Positions 5,080-12,898 of a DNA stretch of 16,592 nucleotides are shown one piece after another (position 1 is the first letter of the stretch; the number at the start of each line of letters is the position of its first letter). Location of the stretch: the NCBI GenBank assembly GCA_040414495.1, contig JBEDUI010000156.1, forward strand, positions 1 to 16,592. The letters are read 5' to 3'. The notes beneath the pieces were generated by a model. That model did not search any database, was not told the origin of the DNA, and saw nothing but the letters and a program-made list of their open reading frames with translations. The DNA comes from DATAVB01 sp040414495. Its GTDB lineage: Bacteria > Actinomycetota > Actinomycetes > Mycobacteriales > QHCD01. Both the position numbers and the translations under genes were made by a program.

Positions 5080-8056
5080 CCTCGCTGCCCTCGAAGAGCC
5101 GCATCTGATGGGCCAGCGCGGCCGCGGCCGTACGACTGTCCACGCCGAGCTTGGCCAGAATGTTGGAGACGTGCACGCTGGCCGTCTTCGGCGAGATGAA
5201 CAGCGCCTCGCCAATCTGCCGGTTGGTACGCCCGGCGGCCAGCAGGCTGAGCACCTCCATCTCGCGCTCGGTCAGCCCGGTCGCGGACCGGTAGGCCGCG
5301 CGCGGGTCGGTCGGGGCGGGCTGCGCCTGGCCCACGATCGACAGCCGCCCGCGCTGGGCCAGGCCGTCGATTTCGGCGGTCAGTACGGCGCGTAGCGCGG
5401 CCGACTTCACCCGGGCGGCGGCCAGTCGGCACTGCGCGGTTTCCCGGTCGCCAGCCGCCAGCGCCGCCTCGCCGGCCCGGAACAACGCGTACGCCTGCTC
5501 GTACGGCTGGTGGAATTCGCCGTACATCTCAGCGGTCCGATCCCAGGCCGCGTACCCGGGCTCGCCGGTGGCCCGGCCGCATTCGGCGAGGAACATCTGC
5601 CGGCTCGCGGCCGCGGTCGGGGTATCGACGCTCGCCTGGTCGGCCCGGGCCCGTAGCTCGACCAGCAGGTCCTCGACCCGGGCGACCTGATCCAGCCGGT
5701 GCATCGCGACCGCCTGTAGTCGTAGCTCCGCGCACGCCTGCGCCGCCAGCACCAGCAGCGTCCAGGCGTGCCGGCTGGCCAGCGGCGGATCGGTCTCCAA
5801 CAGCAGCGGTGTGACCCGGTCCAACGCCTCGGCCGGCGTGCCGTGGGCCAACGCGATGCGGGTATCGAGCTGGGCCCGGCTGGCGCGGTTCTGGGTGATC
5901 GGGTCGTTGGGGTCACGGATGCTCAGACCGCGTTCGACGATGCCGGCGGCCAACTCGACCCGGCCCCGACCCAACAGCAGAATCGCCCGTTGCCCGACCA
6001 GGAAGCCCTCGGTATTCGGCGCCGGACTCTGAGCCAGAGCCTCGGTCAGTACGGCCTCGGCCTCGTCCCACCGGCCCAACGAGATCAACGACTCGGACAG
6101 ATTGTTGCCGATGAACGCCCCGAGCGTGCGGTGCAACCCCGCCGCTCGCGCCCGGGCGATCCCGGCCCGGGCCACCTCGATGGCCTCCTCGTACCGACCG
6201 GCCAGGTTCAGCACATCGGTGTGGTTGATCGCGCAGCGCAGCAACTGCTCGGTGGCACCGACCGACGAGCCGATCCGCTCGGCCTCGGCGAACCGGGTCA
6301 ACGCGGACTCGATGTCGCCGCGTTGGGCGTCCCGGCTGGCCAGCGTGATCAGCGCGTCGGAGGCGACGGCCGGCAGCCCGAGCCGGTCGGCCAGCTCCAA
6401 CGCGTGCCGGGCGCTCCGCCCGGACGCCTCGTTCGCCCCGATCAGGAACTGCAGGTTGGCCAACCGGGCGTGCACCTGCGCGGTCAGCGGGCCCTCGGGT
6501 TGGCCCGCCACCAGATCGGCGGCGCTGTAGTAATCCTCGCCCTGGTCGAGTCGGGACAGCTGTTGGCGGGAACGACCACGCAGCAGATACAGCTCGGCCG
6601 CCCGCAGCGGTTCGGCATCGGGATTGACTTCGGCGAGCCCGGAGGTCGCGTACGCGGCGGCACGCGTCGGGTTGCCGCTGAGGTACGCCGCGGTGCCGGC
6701 CGTGCGCAGCAAGGTCACGTGGTCGACGTCGATCGCATCCGGCACCTGCTCCCACAGCGCCAGCACCCGTTCCAGCAACGCCAACTGCTCGGCGTAGGCG
6801 TACGAACGTTCCGCCGCGGCCGCCGCCGTCCACGCGGCGGGTAGGGCCCGATCGGCGGCGTGGGCGGCGTACCAGTGGTGCGCGATCTCGATCTGCACCC
6901 GGCCCTCGCCGATCAGCGACGGGTTCTCCTCCAGCGCCTCGGCGTACCGGCGGTGCAGCGTGATGCGTTCACCGGGCAGCAGCTCGTCGTGGATCGCTTC
7001 CTGGATCAACGCGTGGCGGAAGCGCAGTGTGTTCTCGTCGGAGATCAGTACGTTGCTTTCGACCGCGGCCCGAAGTCCCTCAGCCTGCGTGCTTTCGGGC
7101 ATATCGCAGACCGCGGCCAGGAGTCGGTAGTCGACCCGGTTGCCGGCCGCGGCGGCCACTCGCAGAACCTGCCCCGCCGGCTCGGGGAGGCGTTCGACAC
7201 CGCGCAGCAGGAGGTCGCGCAGCGAATCGGTGATGTCGCACTGGGCCTGGTCCGAACAACCGAGCAGCGCCTCGACGAACAGCGGGTTGCCCTCGGCCCG
7301 GTCCATCAGCGTGTCGACGAGTTGGAGGTTGGGATCGTGGCCCAGGATGCCGGCCGCCTGGGCAGCGACATCGCGGCGGTTGAGGCGTTCGAGCTCCATC
7401 CGTTCGACGTGCGGGATGCGCGGCAGCTCGGCCAGCAGCGGGCGCAGCGGGTGCCGGCGGTGCAGGTCGTCGGAACGGTACGTGGCCAGTAGGAGCACCC
7501 GGGCGGTACGCAGACTGCGGATCACGAATACCAGCAGTTCGCGGGTTGACCGGTCGGCCCAGTGCAGGTCCTCCAGGACCAGCACCAGCGGAGCCTGCTC
7601 GCCGAGCCGTTCCAGCAACAGCAGGAACTCCTCGAACAGCTGGCCGCGGGCCGACCCGATCTCGTCGTGCCGCGACCCCGGGCCGAGCTCGGGCAGCAGG
7701 CGGCCCAGCTCGGTGGCGTCCGGCACCAGGGCCCGTACCGCATCAGCGCCGACCTCGCGGACCAACGTGCGTAAGGCAGCGGTGAACGGGGCGTAAGGCA
7801 GGCCCTCCGCCCCGAGCTCCAGCGCGCCACCGAGCAGGACCCGGGCACCGTCGGCGGTGACCGAGTCGGTCAGCTCCTCAAGGAGCCGGCTCTTTCCGAC
7901 CCCGGCCTCCCCGGCGACGATGACCATGCTCGGTTGACCACTGGCCGCCGCGCGGAACGCGGCGGTCAGGGTCTTGAGCTCCTCGGCCCGGCCGACGAAG
8001 ACCGGGCTGCAGATCCGGCCAGCCATGTCCGTCAGCATGCCATCCACAGCCGACAT
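5072..8056 (-). CDS. LAL-type LuxR-family transcriptional regulator with AAA ATPase domain
   Basis: The 994-aa protein has the three-part build of large ATP-binding LuxR (LAL/MalT-like) activators. Residues ~18–300 form an AAA domain with VGRAEEL (21–27), Walker A GEAGVGKS (49–56) and Walker B LVLVLEDLHWAD (157–168). Residues ~350–910 are alanine-rich, TPR-like helical repeats. Residues 927–994 form a LuxR helix-turn-helix (GLTEREMEVL … NRQIGEALFISPKT … HVSNILAKLGV). These proteins usually bind ATP and a ligand or protein signal, then activate pathway promoters. The ATG at 8056 has AAAGGAG eight bases upstream, which favours it over in-frame ATGs at codons 7 and 11. A 61-aa gene lies 30 nt upstream. 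It is convergent with rhaB. Whether it controls rhamnose genes is unknown. Confidence 0.92.
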   Translation of the reverse strand: MSAVDGMLTDMAGRICSPVFVGRAEELKTLTAAFRAAASGQPSMVIVAGEAGVGKSRLLEELTDSVTADGARVLLGGALELGAEGLPYAPFTAALRTLVREVGADAVRALVPDATELGRLLPELGPGSRHDEIGSARGQLFEEFLLLLERLGEQAPLVLVLEDLHWADRSTRELLVFVIRSLRTARVLLLATYRSDDLHRRHPLRPLLAELPRIPHVERMELERLNRRDVAAQAAGILGHDPNLQLVDTLMDRAEGNPLFVEALLGCSDQAQCDITDSLRDLLLRGVERLPEPAGQVLRVAAAAGNRVDYRLLAAVCDMPESTQAEGLRAAVESNVLISDENTLRFRHALIQEAIHDELLPGERITLHRRYAEALEENPSLIGEGRVQIEIAHHWYAAHAADRALPAAWTAAAAAERSYAYAEQLALLERVLALWEQVPDAIDVDHVTLLRTAGTAAYLSGNPTRAAAYATSGLAEVNPDAEPLRAAELYLLRGRSRQQLSRLDQGEDYYSAADLVAGQPEGPLTAQVHARLANLQFLIGANEASGRSARHALELADRLGLPAVASDALITLASRDAQRGDIESALTRFAEAERIGSSVGATEQLLRCAINHTDVLNLAGRYEEAIEVARAGIARARAAGLHRTLGAFIGNNLSESLISLGRWDEAEAVLTEALAQSPAPNTEGFLVGQRAILLLGRGRVELAAGIVERGLSIRDPNDPITQNRASRAQLDTRIALAHGTPAEALDRVTPLLLETDPPLASRHAWTLLVLAAQACAELRLQAVAMHRLDQVARVEDLLVELRARADQASVDTPTAAASRQMFLAECGRATGEPGYAAWDRTAEMYGEFHQPYEQAYALFRAGEAALAAGDRETAQCRLAAARVKSAALRAVLTAEIDGLAQRGRLSIVGQAQPAPTDPRAAYRSATGLTEREMEVLSLLAAGRTNRQIGEALFISPKTASVHVSNILAKLGVDSRTAAAALAHQMRLFEGSEAS

Positions 8057-8086
8057 ACGGCCCGCTCCTTTCCTTGGCTCAGCAGC

Positions 8087-8272
8087 TCAGCAGGCGTCGT
8101 CGTAGACCGGGCGGGCGGCGACCTTGGTCGTCTTGGTCCGGACCGGTAGCAGGCTTCGGACCCGCCGCCGTGGCCCGCGCGCCGACTTGGCCAGCCGGGC
8201 ATGCTCGGCTTGGGCGTGCAGGTCGGCTATGTGCTGCTGGGCGATGCGGCGGTTGATCTCTGTGCTGAACAT
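8087..8272 (-). CDS. Small basic hypothetical protein (61 aa)
   Basis: I do not recognise a named family. The protein starts MFSTEINRRIAQQ, continues as a charged helix rich in Ala, Gln and His, and ends in a basic, Arg/Lys-rich tail (SARGPRRRVRS). Small actinobacterial proteins with this NRRIA…-type start are common next to regulators, which is a remembered pattern rather than a search result. I place the start at the ATG at 8272 because GAGGAGG lies five bases before it. The longer frame from 8296 would put that ribosome site inside the coding region. The gene ends 30 nt before the LAL regulator start on the same strand, so the two are probably co-transcribed. No transmembrane segment or cysteine motif is seen. 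Confidence 0.65.
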   Translation of the reverse strand: MFSTEINRRIAQQHIADLHAQAEHARLAKSARGPRRRVRSLLPVRTKTTKVAARPVYDDAC

Positions 8273-8334
8273 CTCGTCCTCCTCGATCCGATACATCGAG
8301 GTTCGCCGTAAGGCGGGAGGTCCGGCATCGGGAG

Positions 8335-8350
8335 AACGCAGCGTTGCTGC
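8335..8350. promoter_or_regulatory. Overlapping palindromes upstream of the 61-aa/LAL genes
   Basis: AACGCAGCGTT (8335–8345) is a perfect inverted repeat around a central A. It overlaps a second one, GCAGC-GTT-GCTGC (8338–8350). They lie about 65 nt upstream of the 61-aa gene's ATG, where an operator or a small hairpin would fit. No clear −35/−10 pair was recognised nearby. Confidence 0.35.
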
Positions 8351-8359
8351 AGCTCAGAG

Positions 8360-8408
8360 TCCTTAGCGGGGGTCCTTAGGTCCTTAGTACGCGCCTTACG
8401 GGCCTTAG
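8360..8408. promoter_or_regulatory. Cluster of five CTAAGG-type heptamers, about two per 21 bp
   Basis: On the minus strand the motif CTAAGG(A/C) recurs. Plus-strand copies are TCCTTAG at 8360, 8373 and 8381, GCCTTAC at 8393 and GCCTTAG at 8402. Copies 1, 3 and 5 are 21 bp apart and copies 2 and 4 are 20 bp apart, so they sit on roughly the same helix face. The cluster lies upstream of the 61-aa/LAL genes and its last copy overlaps the nucleoside hydrolase stop codon. It is a good candidate for a cooperative regulator-binding site, possibly for the LAL protein itself. Confidence 0.45.
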
Positions 8409-9412
8409 TTGGTACTGCTGTGGCTTACGACGTACGTATCGGCGGCGTTCTGCAGCCGGTCTCGGAGCCACCGTCGGAAGGCCTGGTAGTCCACGCTCCG
8501 GGTCAGGAAGACCTGCTTAGCTCCGGTGATCATCCGGCCGATGGGATCCAGGTCGACGCCGGTCAGGGTCGCGTCGAGGAACGGCAGGCCCATCGCCAGC
8601 GCGAGGGCCATCGCGTCGTGCTGCATCGTTCCGGCGTGGAAGCGGGCGAACCACTGGTCGACGTACGTCCGCAGCAGCATCGCCCAGGCCGGCGCGTCAG
8701 TCTGGGCAAGTACGCCGTATTCGGGTGAGGCGGTGGTGACCTCGTTGTCAGGATGAAAAGTCACGTCGGACGGCACGATCCACGGCCGCGTGGCCCGACT
8801 GAGTACGGTGCGGGCGGCGTCGACGTCGAGCCGGATGTTGTGCTCGGCCCGGTCGGGGTGCCGGTAGTTCAGGCCGCCGCCCATCAAGGTCACCGTGAGT
8901 CGCTGCGCGAGGTCGGGTTGGTCGGTCAGCAGGTCGGCAAGGTTGGACCAGGCGCCGATGCCCAGCCAGCGGACCGGTCCTTGCTGGCGGGCCAGGACAT
9001 CGTCGACCGCGGCGCCGACGTCGGTGGATTGGTCGGACGCATCGTCCGGCACCAGACCGTCGGCGGCCCAGTATCGGGTGTTGCCGAGGTCGCGGCCGGC
9101 TACGACGGGGACGTCGGCGCGGCCGAGGAGATCGAGTAGATGGCGGGCCAGCCGGGCTCGCCGGCCGGCGTATTCGTCGCTGGTCACGACGAGCGTCAAT
9201 TCGGGCAGCTGCGCGGCGACGACGAGCGCGAACGCATCGTCCGGATCGCCGCCGATATCGGTGTCGAGAATCAACGGCAGCGAGGAGGGCGCGGGCGGGA
9301 AGTCGGGCAATCCGGCCAGGTCGCGTGCCTCTGGGCCCAGGCCAAGGTCGGCGTATCGCTCCGCGTGCGTCCGCATGGCGTCGCGGGTCCGGTTGACGTC
9401 GTCTCCGGTCAT
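8405..9412 (-). CDS. Nucleoside hydrolase (inosine-uridine preferring family-like)
   Basis: The 335-aa protein belongs to the IUNH family, which cuts the N-glycosidic bond of nucleosides to give ribose and a base. The calcium/ribose signature is present as DTDIGGDPDDAFAL (50–63), a slight variant of the canonical DTDxGxDD. Further family features are GIGAWSNLADLL (151–162), the EHNIRLDVDAA segment (190–200) resembling the usual AEfN..D.eA, and HD at 265–266 in MQHDAMALALAM. About 40 residues precede the first strand, longer than in minimal family members. The ATG overlaps the stop of the upstream 520-aa gene as ATGA, so translation is very likely coupled. The base specificity cannot be read from sequence. 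Some family relatives act on NAD or modified nucleosides. Confidence 0.85.
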   Translation of the reverse strand: MTGDDVNRTRDAMRTHAERYADLGLGPEARDLAGLPDFPPAPSSLPLILDTDIGGDPDDAFALVVAAQLPELTLVVTSDEYAGRRARLARHLLDLLGRADVPVVAGRDLGNTRYWAADGLVPDDASDQSTDVGAAVDDVLARQQGPVRWLGIGAWSNLADLLTDQPDLAQRLTVTLMGGGLNYRHPDRAEHNIRLDVDAARTVLSRATRPWIVPSDVTFHPDNEVTTASPEYGVLAQTDAPAWAMLLRTYVDQWFARFHAGTMQHDAMALALAMGLPFLDATLTGVDLDPIGRMITGAKQVFLTRSVDYQAFRRWLRDRLQNAADTYVVSHSSTN

Positions 9413-10971
9413 CTGTCGTCCTTCCCGTCAATGCCATGCTGGTCGCGGAATGCAGCGACGAACGCTTGCTTCTCCTGCGGCGAGCTGCCGGCGCCATCGT
9501 AGGCAGTCCAGACTTCCCTTGCTGATACCGCGCTGCGCCCTGTCTCTTCGATAGCCCGAGCCAGACTGTTGACGCTGGCTTTGTCAGCGCGCCGTACGAA
9601 CGAATCCAGCACGGTCGCAAAGCCGGGGTCATCGACGCTATCGCCACAGATCCACGATCGGATCCGCTCGGTATACCGGTCGAATCCGGTCTGTAGTTCG
9701 TTGCGCGTATCGACGTAGTTGGTGCGTTGCTGGGAAATGTGATCGGCATAGTGCGCCACGGCCAACAATGCAGCGTCGTAGGACGCCTCGCGCACCAGCG
9801 GGTCTCGGTACGGTTCGGCGACCCTGATCGGGTTGAGGCCGTCTAGTGGGTCGGGGTCCTCGCGAAGTCGGTACTGCTCGGGTCCGTCGGATGGACTTAT
9901 TCGTTTGGGGCTGGACCACGAGCCATGCAGTGTCTCCTCCACCGCGCCGATCGCGTCTTGATGAGACAGTGTGGAGGCTCGATCGTAGGGCTGACCGCTG
10001 GTGGGGCGGCCGCCCGCGCTGTGGTCAGCACCCAGGTGCACCGCGTACCCCGTCTTGGTTCCGGGGTGTGGGTCGTGAGGCGACTGGCCGTAGAACACAT
10101 ATCGACCCTGGAATTTGGTCGCTGGATAGACGCCGGTCATCAGCTCCTGCACGGTGCCCTTGAAACTCGTATCTATCAAGACGATCTGCCGGTCGCGCTC
10201 GCCTACGGGGACGTCCGACCTCTGTAAGTACTCGGTCAACCGTTGTCGGGCACCGTCGATTGTGTTGGGATCCACTTTCCTACCGGCTGCTCGGAAATCG
10301 CTCAGCTCGGGAAAATCCTTACCGGCGTTGACCTCCAGATCCTGTACAGCGGCCTCGACGACCGCGCGCGATAGCACGACCTCGCGCCCGTGTGCGGCGT
10401 AGAACCTCGGGTCCAGCCGTCGGGCCGCGATCGCCAGACTGTGCCCATCGCGGCCGAGGAAAACCGCCCTCAGATCCGGAGACTCCTGAGCGTCAGTTCG
10501 CAGATCTCCCAGCATGTCGTCGGTGACCTTTACCAAGAATGGCGCGGTGTTCTCCCGAGTGACTCGGTAAACCTCCCCTACGGCGCGCTGCTTTTCGGGG
10601 TCGGAAATTTCCAGCCGCTGGCAGATCGCCTCGGCCACTCGTTCGTGATCGGGAAGTTCGCGGGCCTCAGGCTCGAGCTCGACCGCTTGCTGGCGACGCC
10701 GGGCATCGGGTTCCGATTCATGATCACGCTCGGGGCGTGCGGCGCTGTCCGAGCCCCGGTCGCTGCGCTCGGTTTCCGCCGCGCGGTTCTCGAGCCGACT
10801 CTGCAGCATGGCCTCTGCCCGAACCCGATCCCACTCGTCCAGGCGCTCAGCCATGCCTCGCGTCAACGTTAAGCGCTCGGCCTTCAGCGGTTCGAGTCGT
10901 TCCCGCCGATCTTGTGGCTGGTCCGATATGCCGGGACGGTCACCACCGTCTCCACCGCTCTCGGAGCTCAT
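9409..10971 (-). CDS. Uncharacterised 520-aa protein with FLGRDG … DTSFKGTVQ module
   Basis: I do not recognise a characterised family. Residues 1–105 are highly charged, Arg/Glu-rich and probably disordered or coiled-coil (LERLEPLKAERL-type helices). Residues ~110–360 look globular, with FLGRDGHSLA (171–180), VVLSRAVVEAA (198–208), IVLIDTSFKGTVQELM (263–278), and EETLHGSWSSPK (345–356). The order 'FLaRDG … lSR … DxgxxGtxQ' recalls the C-terminal half of COG5610-type 'HAD-like' proteins found in surface-polysaccharide clusters. The DTSFKGT loop also resembles a phosphoribosyltransferase PRPP loop. Both are inferences. The ATG at 10971 lacks a clear Shine-Dalgarno; Met40 is an alternative start. 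It is coupled by ATGA to the nucleoside hydrolase, so the two products probably act together. There is no signal peptide or membrane segment. Confidence 0.7.
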   Translation of the reverse strand: MSSESGGDGGDRPGISDQPQDRRERLEPLKAERLTLTRGMAERLDEWDRVRAEAMLQSRLENRAAETERSDRGSDSAARPERDHESEPDARRRQQAVELEPEARELPDHERVAEAICQRLEISDPEKQRAVGEVYRVTRENTAPFLVKVTDDMLGDLRTDAQESPDLRAVFLGRDGHSLAIAARRLDPRFYAAHGREVVLSRAVVEAAVQDLEVNAGKDFPELSDFRAAGRKVDPNTIDGARQRLTEYLQRSDVPVGERDRQIVLIDTSFKGTVQELMTGVYPATKFQGRYVFYGQSPHDPHPGTKTGYAVHLGADHSAGGRPTSGQPYDRASTLSHQDAIGAVEETLHGSWSSPKRISPSDGPEQYRLREDPDPLDGLNPIRVAEPYRDPLVREASYDAALLAVAHYADHISQQRTNYVDTRNELQTGFDRYTERIRSWICGDSVDDPGFATVLDSFVRRADKASVNSLARAIEETGRSAVSAREVWTAYDGAGSSPQEKQAFVAAFRDQHGIDGKDDR

Positions 10972-10985
10972 GTCCTGAGCATCGC

Positions 10986-11005
10986 ACGAATGTCGGACAA
11001 TTCGT
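10986..11005. promoter_or_regulatory. Inverted repeat ahead of the 520-aa gene
   Basis: ACGAAT (10986–10991) and ATTCGT (11000–11005) form inverted arms with 8 bp between, and TGTC-G-GACA lies inside. The element ends 15 nt before the 520-aa gene's ATG, in the 63-nt gap after the permease stop. It is a candidate operator that would let the 520-aa/nucleoside hydrolase pair be controlled separately from the ABC genes. Confidence 0.35.
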
Positions 11006-11034
11006 AGATCGCAACCGAGTCGAGAACGTCGTGG

Positions 11035-11811
11035 TCATTCTGGGCGGGGATCCCAGCGGAAGCGGCGGACGGCAACCACTCCGCCGACCAGACCCCAGGC
11101 GACCAGTGTCAGGACATATCGCAGCTGCAAGCCTTGGTTGTACGCGAACGCATTCAGCAATAGCCGGTTGAACGGCCGGACCGGCAGGAAATCAGCGGCG
11201 TTGTTCAGCCATTTCGCGTTGACCCGGAAATACGTGCCGGACAGAAACATCACCGGGAAGAAAACGAATTGGACAACCGCGGGCGCCGCCTCGGCGTTGC
11301 TGATCAATGAGGCGACCGCGACGCCCATCGCGCAAAATGCCGCCGCACCAACGATCAACGTCAGCGCGATGTCCACCCACCGGCTCGGCATGGTGACCCC
11401 GTAAATCGCGCTCATTACGAGAATCGTCGCGACCTCGATAGCGCTCACCACAATGCAATGCACAACCAGCCCGGCGAAATAGGCGCCGGCCGGCAATGGC
11501 GTGGCACGTATTCTTTTGAGAACTCCGGACTGCCGGCGAAAAGAAAGCGACGTCGCCAACTGGCTGTAGCACGCGCCCATCACCGAAAACGCGGCGATGG
11601 TAGCGGTGTAGTACTGCAGCGGCGAAACACCGCCCATGCTCCCGTCCGGCTTATTTCCGAATACCAGTCCGAAAATAACGAACGTCAGGACCGGGAAAAC
11701 AAACGTAAACCCGGCTGCCTGCGGATTACGCCAGAAACTGAGCTGTTCGTACCGGATCTGGTGCCAGAACAGCGCTCGGTCGCTGCGCCGGAATACCGCC
11801 GAATTCGTCAT
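11035..11811 (-). CDS. ABC-2 type transporter permease
   Basis: The 258-aa membrane protein has about six hydrophobic segments (near residues 34–51, 68–90, 112–135, 142–165, 175–193 and 232–250). It has the ABC-2 pattern of a cytoplasmic amphipathic start (FWHQIRYEQLSFWRNP), a conserved loop RQSGVLKRIRATPLP, and the motif FPVMFLSGTYF in the fifth segment. It would form the membrane half of an exporter for a drug, lipid or peptide. I placed the start at the ATG at 11811, whose ATGA overlap with the ATPase stop indicates coupling. The longer frame from 11910 only reads through the ATPase C-terminus in another frame. The substrate is unknown. Confidence 0.92.
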   Translation of the reverse strand: MTNSAVFRRSDRALFWHQIRYEQLSFWRNPQAAGFTFVFPVLTFVIFGLVFGNKPDGSMGGVSPLQYYTATIAAFSVMGACYSQLATSLSFRRQSGVLKRIRATPLPAGAYFAGLVVHCIVVSAIEVATILVMSAIYGVTMPSRWVDIALTLIVGAAAFCAMGVAVASLISNAEAAPAVVQFVFFPVMFLSGTYFRVNAKWLNNAADFLPVRPFNRLLLNAFAYNQGLQLRYVLTLVAWGLVGGVVAVRRFRWDPRPE

Positions 11812-12716
11812 GCCGGCTCCGATACAGAGGTCAACTGCAGGTAAATGTCCTCCAACGTCGGCCGCTCCACGGTCAACTGGGGCAGCGTGGTCTCGTGCCG
11901 CAGCGCCCACTCAGTGAGCTCGTGCAACGCCCGGGTCGGCTCCTCGACCTCGATGACCACCCGCCCGTCGGGCCCGGGCGACCACGGAATCGGCACCGCC
12001 GCCCCGTCCAGGCCGGCCGGAATTCCGAACGAAATACGGCTGCGCGCGGTATCGCGGCCGCCGAGCGTGGCCGGCGTTCCGGCTGCCACGATCCGACCGC
12101 CGGAGATCACCGCGACCCGGTCGGCCAGCGCCTGCGCCTCATCCATGTAGTGCGTGGTGAGCAGGATCGTCATCCCGACCGACCGCAGGTTGCCAACCAG
12201 CTCCCAGGCGCCGCGACGGGCGCTCGGGTCGAAGCCGGTCGTCGGCTCGTCGAGGAACAGCAGGCGCGGATTGCCGACGATGCCCAGGGCCAGATCCAGC
12301 CGCCGTTTCTGGCCACCGGAGAGGTCCTTGACCTTCTGCTTCTCCTTACCGGTCAGGTCAACCAGCTCGATCACCTCGGCCACGTCGCGGGCGGCCGGGT
12401 AGTAGCCAGCATTGCGAGTGATCGTCTCGCGCACGGTGAGGTACTGCTCCACCGCGATGTCCTGCAGTACCAGGCCGATCTGCTCGCGCAGCGCCCGCGC
12501 GGTGCGTCGCTCACCCGGGTCGAAGCCGAGCACCTCGACCGTGCCGGCGTCGCGCCCCCGGAAGCCTTCCAGGATCTCCAGCGTGGTGGTTTTCCCGGCC
12601 CCGTTCGGCCCGAGCAGCGCGAAAATCTCGCCCTCGGCCACGGTGAAATCGACACCACGTACGGCCTCGACCGGTCCGTAGCTCTTCCGCAAACCCCGTA
12701 CCACGACAGTGCTCAT
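11808..12716 (-). CDS. ABC transporter ATP-binding protein (DrrA/CcmA-type exporter ATPase)
   Basis: The 302-aa ATPase powers the ABC-2 permease encoded immediately downstream. All nucleotide-binding motifs are present: Walker A GPNGAGKT (36–43), Q-loop Gln85 in LVLQD, signature LSGGQ (132–136), Walker B LLFLDEP (152–158), D-loop and switch His189. Residues ~215–302 form the C-terminal extension typical of DrrA-like exporters. The start at 12716 (MSTVVVRGLRKSYG) fits the family and follows a weak GGAAG site. The 56 extra codons of the upstream open frame run through the intergenic region and look non-coding. It is transcribed divergently from the channel-like gene at 12899. In actinomycetes such pairs often give drug self-resistance, but nothing here fixes the substrate. 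Confidence 0.94.
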   Translation of the reverse strand: MSTVVVRGLRKSYGPVEAVRGVDFTVAEGEIFALLGPNGAGKTTTLEILEGFRGRDAGTVEVLGFDPGERRTARALREQIGLVLQDIAVEQYLTVRETITRNAGYYPAARDVAEVIELVDLTGKEKQKVKDLSGGQKRRLDLALGIVGNPRLLFLDEPTTGFDPSARRGAWELVGNLRSVGMTILLTTHYMDEAQALADRVAVISGGRIVAAGTPATLGGRDTARSRISFGIPAGLDGAAVPIPWSPGPDGRVVIEVEEPTRALHELTEWALRHETTLPQLTVERPTLEDIYLQLTSVSEPA

Positions 12717-12898
12717 CGCGCTTCCGGCTCCGCCTGAGTGAAGGGTGACAGCACTGGACAGTAGCCGTACGGACGGGAATTTTCCGTCGATTGCCGCCGA
12801 CCGGCACACTGGCATCGAGTGACCATTCGATCGCCGTACGTGTGCCGATTTCCGACATGTAGCAGCCTGACGGCGATGCCCCATCTAGGATCGGTGAA
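12717..12898. promoter_or_regulatory. Divergent intergenic region with palindromes
   Basis: This 182-bp gap must hold the promoters of the leftward ABC pair and the rightward channel-like gene. It contains CCGTACGG (12765–12772) and the inverted repeat GACGG-GAATTTT-CCGTC (12772–12788), whose AT-rich centre suits an operator. CGCCGTACG recurs near 12832. No consensus −35/−10 pair is convincing on either strand. AGGA near 12887 serves as a weak ribosome site for the GTG at 12899. Confidence 0.4.

Noticed and set aside
5768..6844. 358-codon plus-strand frame opposite the LAL regulator
   Set aside because: It is Gln/Arg/Gly-rich shadow translation antisense to a well-supported helical-repeat domain.
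8273..8296. Earlier ATG for the 61-aa gene
   Set aside because: The GAGGAGG ribosome site falls inside those eight codons and points to the ATG at 8272.
11812..11910. N-terminal extension of the permease upstream of 11811
   Set aside because: The extra 33 codons lie inside the ATPase gene in another frame; the ATGA overlap supports 11811.
12717..12884. 56-codon N-terminal extension of the ABC ATPase
   Set aside because: It covers the divergent intergenic region; the family N-terminus begins at 12716.
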